DNA of 64,000 nt from Lachnospiraceae bacterium (GTDB lineage: Bacteria > Bacillota > Clostridia > Lachnospirales > Lachnospiraceae), in assembly GCA_021153185.1 (NCBI GenBank), contig JAGKTY010000001.1, positions 67,137 to 131,136 of the forward strand, in the 5' to 3' direction. This document shows positions 9,383-16,843 of the stretch, piece after piece. The notes below the pieces were generated by a model. It searched no databases and was not told where the DNA came from. It worked only from the letters and a program-made list of their open reading frames with translations. The first letter of the stretch is position 1. Each line of letters begins with the position of its first letter. Position numbers and translations under genes: made by a program.

Positions 9383-10219
9383 GTGATCGATTTATTATTA
9401 GATTCCGCGATAGACAGTATCAAACTAGTACCGTTTTTGTTTTTGACATATTTGCTTATGGAGTTTTTGGAGCATAAGGCCGGGGCGCGCAGCCGGAAGG
9501 TGATGGCAAGGACCGGTAAGACAGGACCGGTAATCGGGGCTGTGTTTGGCATGTTTCCGCAGTGCGGGTTTTCCGCAGCGGCATCCGGACTGTATGCGGG
9601 AAGAGTCATTACCGTCGGAACGCTCATGGCAGTGTTTTTATCTACTTCCGATGAGATGCTTCCGATTATGATTTCAAAGCAGGTATCACCGGCTGTCATT
9701 GGCAAGATCCTCATCTGTAAGGTAGTTGTTGCTATCATTGCCGGATTTGCAGTAGATTTGGGCATGCGTGCACTCGGCAAGACACAGGGAACAGAGCATA
9801 TTCATGATTTGTGTGAAAAGGAGCATTGTGAGTGTGAAAACCATTGGGTGAAATCATCGATCAGGCACACATGGCAGGTATTTGTGTTTATTTTCATCGC
9901 ATCGCTTGTGCTCAATGTGCTCATTGCAATCATTGGCAAGCAGACGATTGCCGCTTTCGTATCAAGGAATGAAGCAATCAGTATTGTGCTTGTGGGACTT
10001 GTGGGACTCATTCCAAACTGCGCTGCATCAGTCGTGATTACGGAGCTGCTTTTAACCGGGATGATTCCGTTTGGCGCTGCGATGACAGGACTCCTGGTTG
10101 GCAGCGGTGTCGGTATTTTGGTTCTGTTTCGTATGAACAGACACGTGAAGGAGAATATTGCGATTGTGGGCATATTATATGCAGTCAGTGTCATCGCAGG
10201 ATTCATATTAAACGTATAA
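9383..10219 (+). CDS. ArsP_2-type ten-helix putative metal permease
   Basis: This 278-residue membrane protein has about ten hydrophobic helices in two halves. The halves are separated by a Cys/His-rich stretch (EHIHDLCEKEHCECENHW), and a conserved FGMFPQCGFS motif lies near the N-terminus and a matching GLIPNCAAS in the second half. This is the pattern of the putative heavy-metal or manganese exporter family (ArsP_2, PF11449), where such repeats are thought to form the transport path. GTG 9383 is preferred because AAGGAG lies eight bases before it; the in-frame ATG at 9365 has no ribosome site. Metal identity cannot be read from the sequence. Confidence 0.75.
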   Translation: MIDLLLDSAIDSIKLVPFLFLTYLLMEFLEHKAGARSRKVMARTGKTGPVIGAVFGMFPQCGFSAAASGLYAGRVITVGTLMAVFLSTSDEMLPIMISKQVSPAVIGKILICKVVVAIIAGFAVDLGMRALGKTQGTEHIHDLCEKEHCECENHWVKSSIRHTWQVFVFIFIASLVLNVLIAIIGKQTIAAFVSRNEAISIVLVGLVGLIPNCAASVVITELLLTGMIPFGAAMTGLLVGSGVGILVLFRMNRHVKENIAIVGILYAVSVIAGFILNV

Positions 10220-10242
10220 ATATTGTTTCATGGGACACACTA
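10214..10242 (+). promoter_or_regulatory. Forespore (SigG/SigF-type) promoter candidate for spoVAA-AB-AC
   Basis: GTATA (10214-10218) and CACACTA (10236-10242) are separated by 17 bases. SigG promoters in Bacillus read approximately GHATR, 17-18 bases, CATWHTA. The same two boxes with the same spacing recur before spoVAE. Confidence 0.6.
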
Positions 10243-10271
10243 CGGTTAGGTGGTTTTAGCGAGGTGTGACT

Positions 10272-10907
10272 GTGGAGACAATCTATTTACAGTTAAAAGA
10301 AAGTATACAAGTGAAACATGAGGTCGTGTACATTGCAGATGTTGCTGCTACATTTTGCACGGACCTGCAAAAAAAGAATGTCGTTGATGCGCTTACACTT
10401 CTGAACTTCCAAACAGTGACAGAGCGTAAGCAGGTCATAGGCGTTCTTTTTTTGATTGCAGTCATTCAAAAACAGTATCCGGATATTCGTGTGGAGGTGA
10501 TTGGGGGAACCGATACGATTGTGGAATATGTCGGGGAACGCAAAAAGGGCTTTACGACAAGCCGGCTATTCCGTCTGATGAAAACGGGAGCCGTTGGAAT
10601 CATCTGTTTTTTTGGAGGCGCATTTACGATTATGTCGTTCCACACAGACTGCGGAATGAACCAGATGCTCAGCTGGGTTTACGAATATGTCACGGGGATG
10701 ACCTCGGATGGTTTTACGGCTGTGGAAATCGGCTATTCAATCGGTCTGTCTGCCGGGATTATCCTGTTTTTCAACCATATCGGGCGCAAACGTGTCACAA
10801 ATGACTTTACACCGATTGAGGTAGCCATGCGGATGTATGAGCAGGACGTCAATACGAGCATGGCAGCAGCGTATGAACGGGAGGGAAAGAAAATCGATGT
10901 TTCGTGA
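10272..10907 (+). CDS. spoVAA: Stage V sporulation protein AA
   Basis: This 211-residue protein has a soluble N-terminal domain of about 110 residues (starting ETIYLQLKESIQVKHEVVYI), then two membrane helices (GAVGIICFFGGAFTIMSFH and a second near GYSIGLSAGIILFF) and a short cytoplasmic tail. That is the SpoVAA layout. SpoVA proteins form the inner spore-membrane channel for dipicolinic acid. GTG 10272 is preferred because GAGG lies seven bases upstream; GTG 10266 is the alternative and sits too close to it. It overlaps spoVAB by 11 bases and follows a forespore promoter candidate. In Bacillus it directly follows sigF; here other genes intervene. Confidence 0.82.
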   Translation: METIYLQLKESIQVKHEVVYIADVAATFCTDLQKKNVVDALTLLNFQTVTERKQVIGVLFLIAVIQKQYPDIRVEVIGGTDTIVEYVGERKKGFTTSRLFRLMKTGAVGIICFFGGAFTIMSFHTDCGMNQMLSWVYEYVTGMTSDGFTAVEIGYSIGLSAGIILFFNHIGRKRVTNDFTPIEVAMRMYEQDVNTSMAAAYEREGKKIDVS

Positions 10908-11352
10908 GGCACTTGTACTGCTCATTTCCGTTAGCAGCGGTCTGTTAATTTCCCTTGGCGTAACGAGCGTGCTTCTCGTCGTATCGCTCGTGCCGAGACT
11001 TGCAGGCAGAACGGGAACGGCAAACCACATTTTTTTGTATGAAAACATTCTGGTTATGGGACTTTTGTTTGGGAATTTCTGGAACTTGTTCGGGGATGTC
11101 TGCAAAAAGAGGTTTGGCTTTACAACCGTTTTGCCGGGGGTATGGGGACTTGCGTTTTGCTTACTTTACGGTCTTGTGACAGGCATTTTTGTCGGATGTA
11201 TTGCAATGGCGCTTGCTGAAATGTTAGATGCGATTCCCATTTTTGCAAGGCGTGCAAACTTAAAGCGGGAAATCAGTGTCGCAGTCACTGCGCTTGCGAT
11301 TGGGAAAACCGTTGGCTCCATGATCATGTTTCGTAACGGCTGGTCAGCTTAG
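10897..11352 (+). CDS. spoVAB: Stage V sporulation protein AB
   Basis: This 151-residue membrane protein starts with ALVLLISVSSGLLISLG and has four to five helices. The central VVSLVPRLAGRTG and the C-terminal LDAIPIFARRANL are typical of SpoVAB, a DPA-channel component of spores. ATG 10897 has GGAGGG upstream and overlaps the spoVAA stop, so the two are translationally coupled. The 88-base gap to spoVAC has no terminator, so the three genes probably form one transcript. Confidence 0.85.
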   Translation: MFREALVLLISVSSGLLISLGVTSVLLVVSLVPRLAGRTGTANHIFLYENILVMGLLFGNFWNLFGDVCKKRFGFTTVLPGVWGLAFCLLYGLVTGIFVGCIAMALAEMLDAIPIFARRANLKREISVAVTALAIGKTVGSMIMFRNGWSA

Positions 11353-11440
11353 ACATTTGGCGAAAGCCGAATTGCACTGTGAATGATTTGGGGAAATGGA
11401 ACAATGAAATAAAGTAGTGAATTTTGAAAAGGAGAACAAA

Positions 11441-11899
11441 ATGGGCATAGGAAATGATTATGAATCATATGTGGAAACAATTTCACCGTCGGTATCTTTG
11501 CCGATGCGAATGGCGAAGGCATTTGTGACGGGAGGGATCATCTGTCTCATCGGGCAGATTGTTACGAATGTAAGCAAGCTCTATTTGGGCTTGGGAACGG
11601 AAGAGAGCGGCTGTGTCTGTTCGCTGAGTCTGATTCTCTTAAGCGTAATTTTGACAAGCTTTAGTTTGTACCAGCGGATTACTTCGTTTGGCGGAGCGGG
11701 GGCACTTGTTCCGATTACCGGATTTGCCAATTCCGTGGCTGCACCGGCGATTGAATATAAGGCAGAGGGACAGGTGTTTGGTATCGGCTGTAAGATTTTT
11801 ACGATCGCCGGTCCCGTTATTTTGTACGGAACGGTTGTCAGTTTTGTGCTTGGTGTGTTGTATTATCTGGCGATTCATTGGTCTGGTTGGTTTTTATAG
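11441..11899 (+). CDS. spoVAC: Stage V sporulation protein AC
   Basis: This 152-residue protein matches the usual SpoVAC length and motifs: MRMAKAFVTGGIICLIGQ, then SFGGAGALVPITGFANSVAA and a terminal hydrophobic segment. SpoVAC behaves as a mechanosensitive channel subunit for dipicolinate release in Bacillus. The AAGGAG at 11429-11434 selects ATG 11441 over an in-frame GTG at 11417. The expected next gene, spoVAD, is absent here: a chemoreceptor follows, and spoVAD lies 8.2 kb downstream. Paralogy with spoVAE is visible in the shared GxGAxVPLTGFxxx motif. Confidence 0.9.
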   Translation: MGIGNDYESYVETISPSVSLPMRMAKAFVTGGIICLIGQIVTNVSKLYLGLGTEESGCVCSLSLILLSVILTSFSLYQRITSFGGAGALVPITGFANSVAAPAIEYKAEGQVFGIGCKIFTIAGPVILYGTVVSFVLGVLYYLAIHWSGWFL

Positions 11900-11962
11900 A
11901 CAATTATGACAAAGAAACGACACATATGTGCAAAGTGATTATACAAAATGTCAAAATAGTTG

Positions 11963-11991
11963 TTGAAAAGAACGGAAAAACCATGTAAAAT
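11963..11991 (+). promoter_or_regulatory. SigA-type promoter for the chemoreceptor gene
   Basis: TTGAAA (11963-11968), 17 bases, TAAAAT (11986-11991), placed 38 bases before the start codon. The -35 and -10 are near-consensus, so this gene is not dependent on the sporulation promoter of the genes before it. Confidence 0.7.
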
Positions 11992-12029
11992 AAACTTATA
12001 TCGCAAAAAAGCGAAAAGGAGGAAATTAC

Positions 12030-13748
12030 ATGGAGAATAAGAAGAGAAGGAGTATACTTGTCGAACTGCTTGCAATCGGCATGATTCCGCTCATCATTAC
12101 AACGTTTCTGATTGTCATGATTGCGCAGGGAGCCATGAAGCAAGGTATGCTTTCAGAGAGTATGGAAGGCTTAAAAGAGCTTTCGGTTTCGATTATGGCA
12201 GCATATGAACTGGTTGAAGGAGATTATCATCTTCAGGATGATCAGCTGTACAAAGGTGACCGCAATCTTTCTGCGGATGTAGAGTTGATTGATGGATTCA
12301 CAGCCGGCTCTGATGCGGAGGTTACATTGTTTTATGGAGATACCCGTTATGTAACGACACTGACGGATAAGGCATCCGGCGAGCGTATTGTCGGTACACA
12401 GTGTAGTCCGGAGGTTAAGGCGGCTGTTCTTGACGGCGGGGAAGAGTTTGAGTCAGATGATGTATTAATCAATGGAGATCAGTATTGTGCGGTTTATATT
12501 CCGCTCAAGGATTCATCCGGCGCAGTGATTGGTATGGCATTTGCCGGCAGGCCGACTGCAGACATTAATAAAGAAGTGTCACAAAAGAGAATCATCATTT
12601 TTGCAATCAGCTTTGTGACATTGGTTTTAGCAGGCATATATATCGTATTCAGCGGCGGCAGAATTTCGCGTGCTGTATTGGAAGCAAAGCAGCTTCTTAT
12701 TTCTTATACCAATGGTGATATGATGATGCGCCCGACGGATAGTATGGTGAACCGCAAAGACGAGCTCGGAGAGATGGGTGCCAATTTTGAGATGTACAGA
12801 GAAACATTATCTGCAATTGTCCGCGGCATTAGTGACGGTGCGACGATGCTTGCCCAGACAGGCGGACAGTTAGATAGTATGGCGGCACAGACAGATGCAA
12901 CAGCAAACGAAATCAGTTCGGCGGTGGAAGGAATCAGCGCAGGTGCAATTTCACAGGCAGAGGATGTGGAAACAGCCAATATCAATGTTTCCGCAATCGG
13001 AGAGCAGATTTCCAACATTGCCAACAAGGTGTATGCACTCAATGAGCTTTCAAACAATATGAATCAGGCCGGTGCGGCTTCTCACAAGATGATTCAGGAG
13101 CTTATGGCATCAAGCAATAAGACAATGGGTGCAATCGAGAGTATTGATGTACAGGTTAAGGCAACCAATATTGCTGCAGGCAAGATCAGTGAGGCAATCA
13201 GCGCGATTTCATCAATTGCTTCCCAGACGAATCTCCTTTCATTAAATGCCAGCATCGAGGCTGCAAGAGCGGGTGAACAGGGACGAGGCTTTGCCGTTGT
13301 TGCTGCCGAAATCAGTAAGCTTGCAGAGGAATCTGCACAGTCAGCCAAAGAGATTGATGAGATTGTCACAAGATTGACTGAGGAAGCAACGAGATCTGTT
13401 CAGGCGATGGATGAGATGCGTGCTATCATGAAAGAGCAGGAAGAGAAGCTTAGCAGTACGACGCAGAAGTTTGATGAGATTACAGACGGTATCGCAGCAA
13501 CGAAGGTTTCTGCTGAAGAAATCAAAGACCTTACAGTTGCATGTAACGAATCAAGAGAGCGTATTGTTGACATTATGTCAGATCTTTCAGCGATTTCTGA
13601 AGAAAATGCAGCATCTGCACAGGAGACAACCGCTTCTATGGAAGAGTTAAATGCCACAATCAACATGCTTGCAGGGGAAGCAAAGAAAGTAAATGATATG
13701 GCAGAAGATCTCGAGCGTAAGATGGCATTCTTTACAATTGATGCATGA
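12030..13748 (+). CDS. Methyl-accepting chemotaxis protein with an extracellular Cache-type sensor
   Basis: This 572-residue protein has the classical receptor topology: a membrane helix at about 14-34, an extracellular ligand domain of the Cache superfamily (about 35-185, ending AVIGMAFAGRPTADI), a second helix (about 190-212), a HAMP-like linker and a long coiled-coil signalling domain. The hairpin tip contains SQTNLLSLNASIEAARAG and GRGFAVVAAEISKLAEES, the CheA/CheW contact region. It would control flagellar rotation in response to a small ligand that cannot be named from sequence. GGAGG precedes ATG 12030. It has its own promoter and a strong terminator, so it is a single-gene unit inserted between spoVA loci. 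Confidence 0.95.
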   Translation: MENKKRRSILVELLAIGMIPLIITTFLIVMIAQGAMKQGMLSESMEGLKELSVSIMAAYELVEGDYHLQDDQLYKGDRNLSADVELIDGFTAGSDAEVTLFYGDTRYVTTLTDKASGERIVGTQCSPEVKAAVLDGGEEFESDDVLINGDQYCAVYIPLKDSSGAVIGMAFAGRPTADINKEVSQKRIIIFAISFVTLVLAGIYIVFSGGRISRAVLEAKQLLISYTNGDMMMRPTDSMVNRKDELGEMGANFEMYRETLSAIVRGISDGATMLAQTGGQLDSMAAQTDATANEISSAVEGISAGAISQAEDVETANINVSAIGEQISNIANKVYALNELSNNMNQAGAASHKMIQELMASSNKTMGAIESIDVQVKATNIAAGKISEAISAISSIASQTNLLSLNASIEAARAGEQGRGFAVVAAEISKLAEESAQSAKEIDEIVTRLTEEATRSVQAMDEMRAIMKEQEEKLSSTTQKFDEITDGIAATKVSAEEIKDLTVACNESRERIVDIMSDLSAISEENAASAQETTASMEELNATINMLAGEAKKVNDMAEDLERKMAFFTIDA

Positions 13749-13813
13749 TAGGTGATTACAATCTACATACAAGAAATACGATGTCATAGCGTATGAATGA
13801 CAGGGCATAATAA

Positions 13814-13851
13814 TCCCCCATCTGATTTCAGTTTTGAAATCAGATGAGGGA
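13814..13851. terminator. Bidirectional terminator between the chemoreceptor and rsmH
   Basis: Two 17-base arms (13814-13830 and 13835-13851) pair with one mismatch around a four-base loop, with T-rich sequence after it on the plus strand. The genes converge here, so it can serve both. Confidence 0.8.
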
Positions 13852-13871
13852 TTTTGTGTTGTGATGTATTA

Positions 13872-14939
13872 TTAACAAATCGGGATATCACTTCTGACTG
13901 CATAGCGGAGCTTCGTGGAGCGGGACCTCGGATTCCTTAAGCATTCCTCTTTTGACGGCCTGATGACATCGCTGCTGATTTCCGAAAAGATGCCATCCTT
14001 TTTGAACTGTTTAAACGCCTGTTTGACAAGTCTGTCTTCTCCGGAATGGAAGGTCAGAATTGCCACGCGGCCGCCGGGTGCCATGACGCCGGGAAGGTCC
14101 TCCAAAAAACGGTAGAGAACTTCAAACTCGCTGTTTACGTCAATGCGAAGCGCCTGAAAGGTTCGCGCGCAACATTTTTTAATTTGTTCCTCACGTTCCT
14201 TTTCCGGAAGATGCGAAAGTGCTTTGGTGATTGCTTCTTTCAGCTGAAGTGTTGTGTTCATCTGTCCCTTTTTCACTTCATTCATGACGGCTTTGGAAAT
14301 CTCTCTGGCATACGGCTCGTCCGAATTTTCAATAAGCATGCCTTCCAATTCTTTTAACGTAATCTGTTTCAGCCGCTCAGCCGCGCTGTCGCCCCGGCTT
14401 TGATCAAGGCGCAGATCAAGTGGGCCTTCAACTTTATACGTAAAACCGCGTTTGGGATTATCAATCTGCATGGAGCTGACACCGAGATCGGCAAGCAGGA
14501 AATCAAATAATCCCTTTTGACCGGAAACGTCTGCAATATTGGCAAAGTTGGTCTGTATAACCGAAAGAACCGATTCGTCATACCCTGCATCGCGTAGCCT
14601 CTTTTCTGTTTTGACAATTTCTTCTGCATCAATATCAAGCGCAGTCAGATGCCCCTCACCCTTTAGTGCCTGAAGCATTTTGGAAGTATGTCCGCCATAG
14701 CCGAGCGTTGCATCAAGACCATTCATGCCGGGCCTGATCCGTAAAACGTCCAGTATTTCATCCACCATAATCGGGATATGCATTCCTGCAGGTGTTGAGC
14801 CTTTGCTTGTCACCTTCTCGATGATATCACTATATTTCTCAGGATTATGTTCTTTGTATTTTTCTTCAAAGCGCTTTGGGTGCGTACCGCTGTAACGCAC
14901 ACGCCGTTTATGAGGTGTATTTGTATTTTGCTGTTCCAT
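13872..14939 (-). CDS. rsmH: 16S rRNA C1402 N4-methyltransferase, N-terminally extended type
   Basis: This 355-residue protein is RsmH/MraW-like. The SAM-binding motif is GLDATLGYGGHTSKML, followed by LLADLGVSSMQID, GFTYKVEGPLDLRLD, a helical insertion and the C-terminal VAILTFHSGEDRLVK and NPRSRSTKLR. The family methylates N4 of C1402 in the ribosomal P site. Two features are unusual: about 50 basic residues precede the usual start (MEQQNTNTPHKRRVRYSG), and the motif reads LGYGGH rather than the common GGAGHS. It also stands outside a cell-wall/division cluster, where rsmH normally precedes ftsL. It may be a second RsmH-like enzyme rather than the housekeeping copy. Ribosome site AAAGGA lies upstream on the minus strand. 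Confidence 0.85.
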   Translation of the reverse strand: MEQQNTNTPHKRRVRYSGTHPKRFEEKYKEHNPEKYSDIIEKVTSKGSTPAGMHIPIMVDEILDVLRIRPGMNGLDATLGYGGHTSKMLQALKGEGHLTALDIDAEEIVKTEKRLRDAGYDESVLSVIQTNFANIADVSGQKGLFDFLLADLGVSSMQIDNPKRGFTYKVEGPLDLRLDQSRGDSAAERLKQITLKELEGMLIENSDEPYAREISKAVMNEVKKGQMNTTLQLKEAITKALSHLPEKEREEQIKKCCARTFQALRIDVNSEFEVLYRFLEDLPGVMAPGGRVAILTFHSGEDRLVKQAFKQFKKDGIFSEISSDVIRPSKEECLRNPRSRSTKLRYAVRSDIPIC

Positions 14940-14974
14940 GTCAATATCCTTTTCATCTGATACATTATAGCGCT

Positions 14975-15004
14975 AGTATACATGGAAATGCGCCGTAGCG
15001 TCAA
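14975..15004 (-). promoter_or_regulatory. SigA-type promoter for rsmH
   Basis: On the minus strand TTGACG (15004-14999), an 18-base spacer and TATACT (14980-14975) lie 36 bases before the start codon. Confidence 0.6.
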
Positions 15005-15127
15005 ATTCTTTATCGAGGGCGTTTTTTCTATAATTGGATGATACAATTCGAATATTGTGCAAAAAAGATAAAATCAAGTGCAATCGTATAAAAAAATGTC
15101 TAAGAAATGGATTGTATACAATAATAC

Positions 15128-15156
15128 TTGCATTTTTTTGACGAATCATGTATTCT
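15128..15156 (+). promoter_or_regulatory. SigA-type promoter for citrate synthase
   Basis: TTGCAT (15128-15133), 17 bases, TATTCT (15151-15156), 34 bases before the start codon. The rest of the 250-base divergent region to rsmH shows no further gene. Confidence 0.5.
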
Positions 15157-15190
15157 TAAATCTAAGATAGGGTTAGAGGAGATGATGTAA

Positions 15191-16615
15191 ATGGAAACAC
15201 CTTCTATGATGAGATTAGGTGCAAACCAGGATCTGGAATTTGAGGAGCTTGTGCGTAACTGCATGAAAAGTGGTGAGATTGACCAGAGCCTGTATACGAA
15301 ATTCGATGTAAAAAGAGGATTGCGTGATTCCAATGGTAAAGGTGTCCTGACAGGACTTACGGAAGTGTCAGACGTTGTATCAACCAAGCTGATGCCTGAC
15401 GGAACGCGTATGCCGATTGACGGTAAATTGTATTTCCAGGGAATTGATGTGGAGGAACTCATTGCCGGAAATGCGCAAAAACGGTTTATGTTTGAAGAGG
15501 CGACGTACCTTCTTTTATTTGGTAAGCTTCCGGCAGAGAGGGAACTGAAGGCGTTTAACGAGATTTTGGCGAGTCTGCGCGAGTTGTCCGGACAGTTTGT
15601 GCGCGATGTTATCTTAAAGGCACCGCCTGCCAATTTGATGAATGCCCTTCAGAAGTGTATTGTACTGTTGTATTCCTATGATGAGAATCCGGATGGCGTT
15701 GATATTCCGAACGTACTTCGCCAGTCGCTGCAGCTGATTGCAAAGATGCCGATGATGGCAGTTTATTCTTATTATGCATACAGACATTTTCATTTAAATA
15801 AGACACTTTTGATTCGTCCGCCAAAGCCGGAGTACTCGACTGCTGAGAACATTCTTTATATGATTCGCAAAGATGGCAAGTTTACGGCACTTGAAGCAAA
15901 GGTTTTGGATGTGGCACTTGTGCTTCATGCTGAGCACGGTGGCGGTAATAACTCAACATTTACGAACCATGTGGTAACATCATCCGGAACAGATACGTAT
16001 TCTGCTGTGGCGGCATCGATGTCCTCCCTAAAAGGACCAAGACACGGTGGTGCAAACCTCAAGGTTATGCAGATGTTTGATGACTTAAAGGCGAATGTCA
16101 AGGATATCAATGACGAAGCAGAGCTAACGAATTATTTAACCCGCATTTTGGATAAAGAAGCATTTGACGGCGCGGGTCTCATTTATGGTATGGGACATGC
16201 TGTTTATACCGATTCCGATCCGCGTGAGGTTATTTTGAAATCGTATGCAGAGAAGCTCTCAGAGGCAAAAGGCTTCGAAAAGGAATTTGCGCTTTATGAT
16301 AAGGTTGAAAAAATTTCTGCAGGACTGATTGCAGAGCGAAGACATTTGTTTAAACCAATTTGTGCAAACGTCGATTTTTACAGCGGTTTTGTATATACGA
16401 TGCTTGGCATCCCAAGAGAGCTCTACACGCCAATCTTCGCGATGAGCCGTATTTCGGGTTGGAGTGCACACCGCTTGGAGGAGCTCATTAACAAAGGAAA
16501 AATCATCCGTCCGGCGTATATGTTTGTCGGAAATCATCGAAACTATCATTCCATGGATGAGCGTCAGGATGATTTTGCCGTACCAACAACAGATATTGAT
16601 GCGATTGAGGAATAA
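15191..16615 (+). CDS. gltA: Citrate synthase
   Basis: This 474-residue enzyme condenses oxaloacetate and acetyl-CoA to citrate. The catalytic histidine motif LHAEHGGGNNSTF, the second histidine region GPRHGGANLKVM and the C-terminal aspartate region CANVDFYSGFVYTMLGI are all present. The roughly 40-residue N-terminal extension and the GTRMPIDGKLYFQGID start of the core are common in clostridial citrate synthases. It would feed 2-oxoglutarate and glutamate synthesis in an anaerobe, which fits the nearby arginine pathway. ATG 15191 follows AGAGGAGATGATG. It is monocistronic, with its own promoter and a terminator at 16641. 2-Methylcitrate synthase activity cannot be excluded. Confidence 0.92.
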   Translation: METPSMMRLGANQDLEFEELVRNCMKSGEIDQSLYTKFDVKRGLRDSNGKGVLTGLTEVSDVVSTKLMPDGTRMPIDGKLYFQGIDVEELIAGNAQKRFMFEEATYLLLFGKLPAERELKAFNEILASLRELSGQFVRDVILKAPPANLMNALQKCIVLLYSYDENPDGVDIPNVLRQSLQLIAKMPMMAVYSYYAYRHFHLNKTLLIRPPKPEYSTAENILYMIRKDGKFTALEAKVLDVALVLHAEHGGGNNSTFTNHVVTSSGTDTYSAVAASMSSLKGPRHGGANLKVMQMFDDLKANVKDINDEAELTNYLTRILDKEAFDGAGLIYGMGHAVYTDSDPREVILKSYAEKLSEAKGFEKEFALYDKVEKISAGLIAERRHLFKPICANVDFYSGFVYTMLGIPRELYTPIFAMSRISGWSAHRLEELINKGKIIRPAYMFVGNHRNYHSMDERQDDFAVPTTDIDAIEE

Positions 16616-16640
16616 TGAGGATCGCATACAAATAAGAGAA

Positions 16641-16677
16641 AACCGTGATTTCTGAGAAGAGGTCATGGTTTTTTTGT
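16641..16677 (+). terminator. Terminator after citrate synthase
   Basis: AACCGTGA (16641-16648) pairs with TCATGGTT (16663-16670) with one G-T pair, followed by TTTTT. Confidence 0.7.
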
Positions 16678-16707
16678 TATGGAAACAGGGCAAATGTCCA
16701 TCATGCT
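16676..16707 (+). repeat. Copy of a short intergenic repeat (GTTATGG...TCATGCT)
   Basis: This 32-base stretch matches 46183-46214 at 26 of 32 positions, and both copies begin right at the T-run of a terminator. It lacks the second half of the hairpin seen in the 46.2 kb copy. Confidence 0.55.
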
Positions 16708-16751
16708 GAAATTGTGTCTAAAGCGACTTGAAAAAAGTTTTATATTTCCTA

Positions 16752-16806
16752 TTGACAAAGTGGGAATATAGGAGTATAACAATATCAACAGGTTAATTCC
16801 TAGGAA
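16752..16806 (+). promoter_or_regulatory. Strong promoter with a palindromic operator candidate upstream of metY
   Basis: TTGACA (16752-16757), 17 bases, TATAAC (16775-16780) is near-consensus. The imperfect inverted repeat TATATTTCC...GGGAATATA spans the -35 and spacer, and TTCCTAGGAA, a perfect 10-base palindrome, lies downstream of the -10, with another AGGAATAT just after it. Repeated GGAATAT-type half sites would suit a cysteine-responsive Rrf2 repressor such as CymR, but that is inference. Confidence 0.6.
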
Positions 16807-16843
16807 ACAAATAGGAATATAGTGAAAAGTGGAGGGAAGCAAT

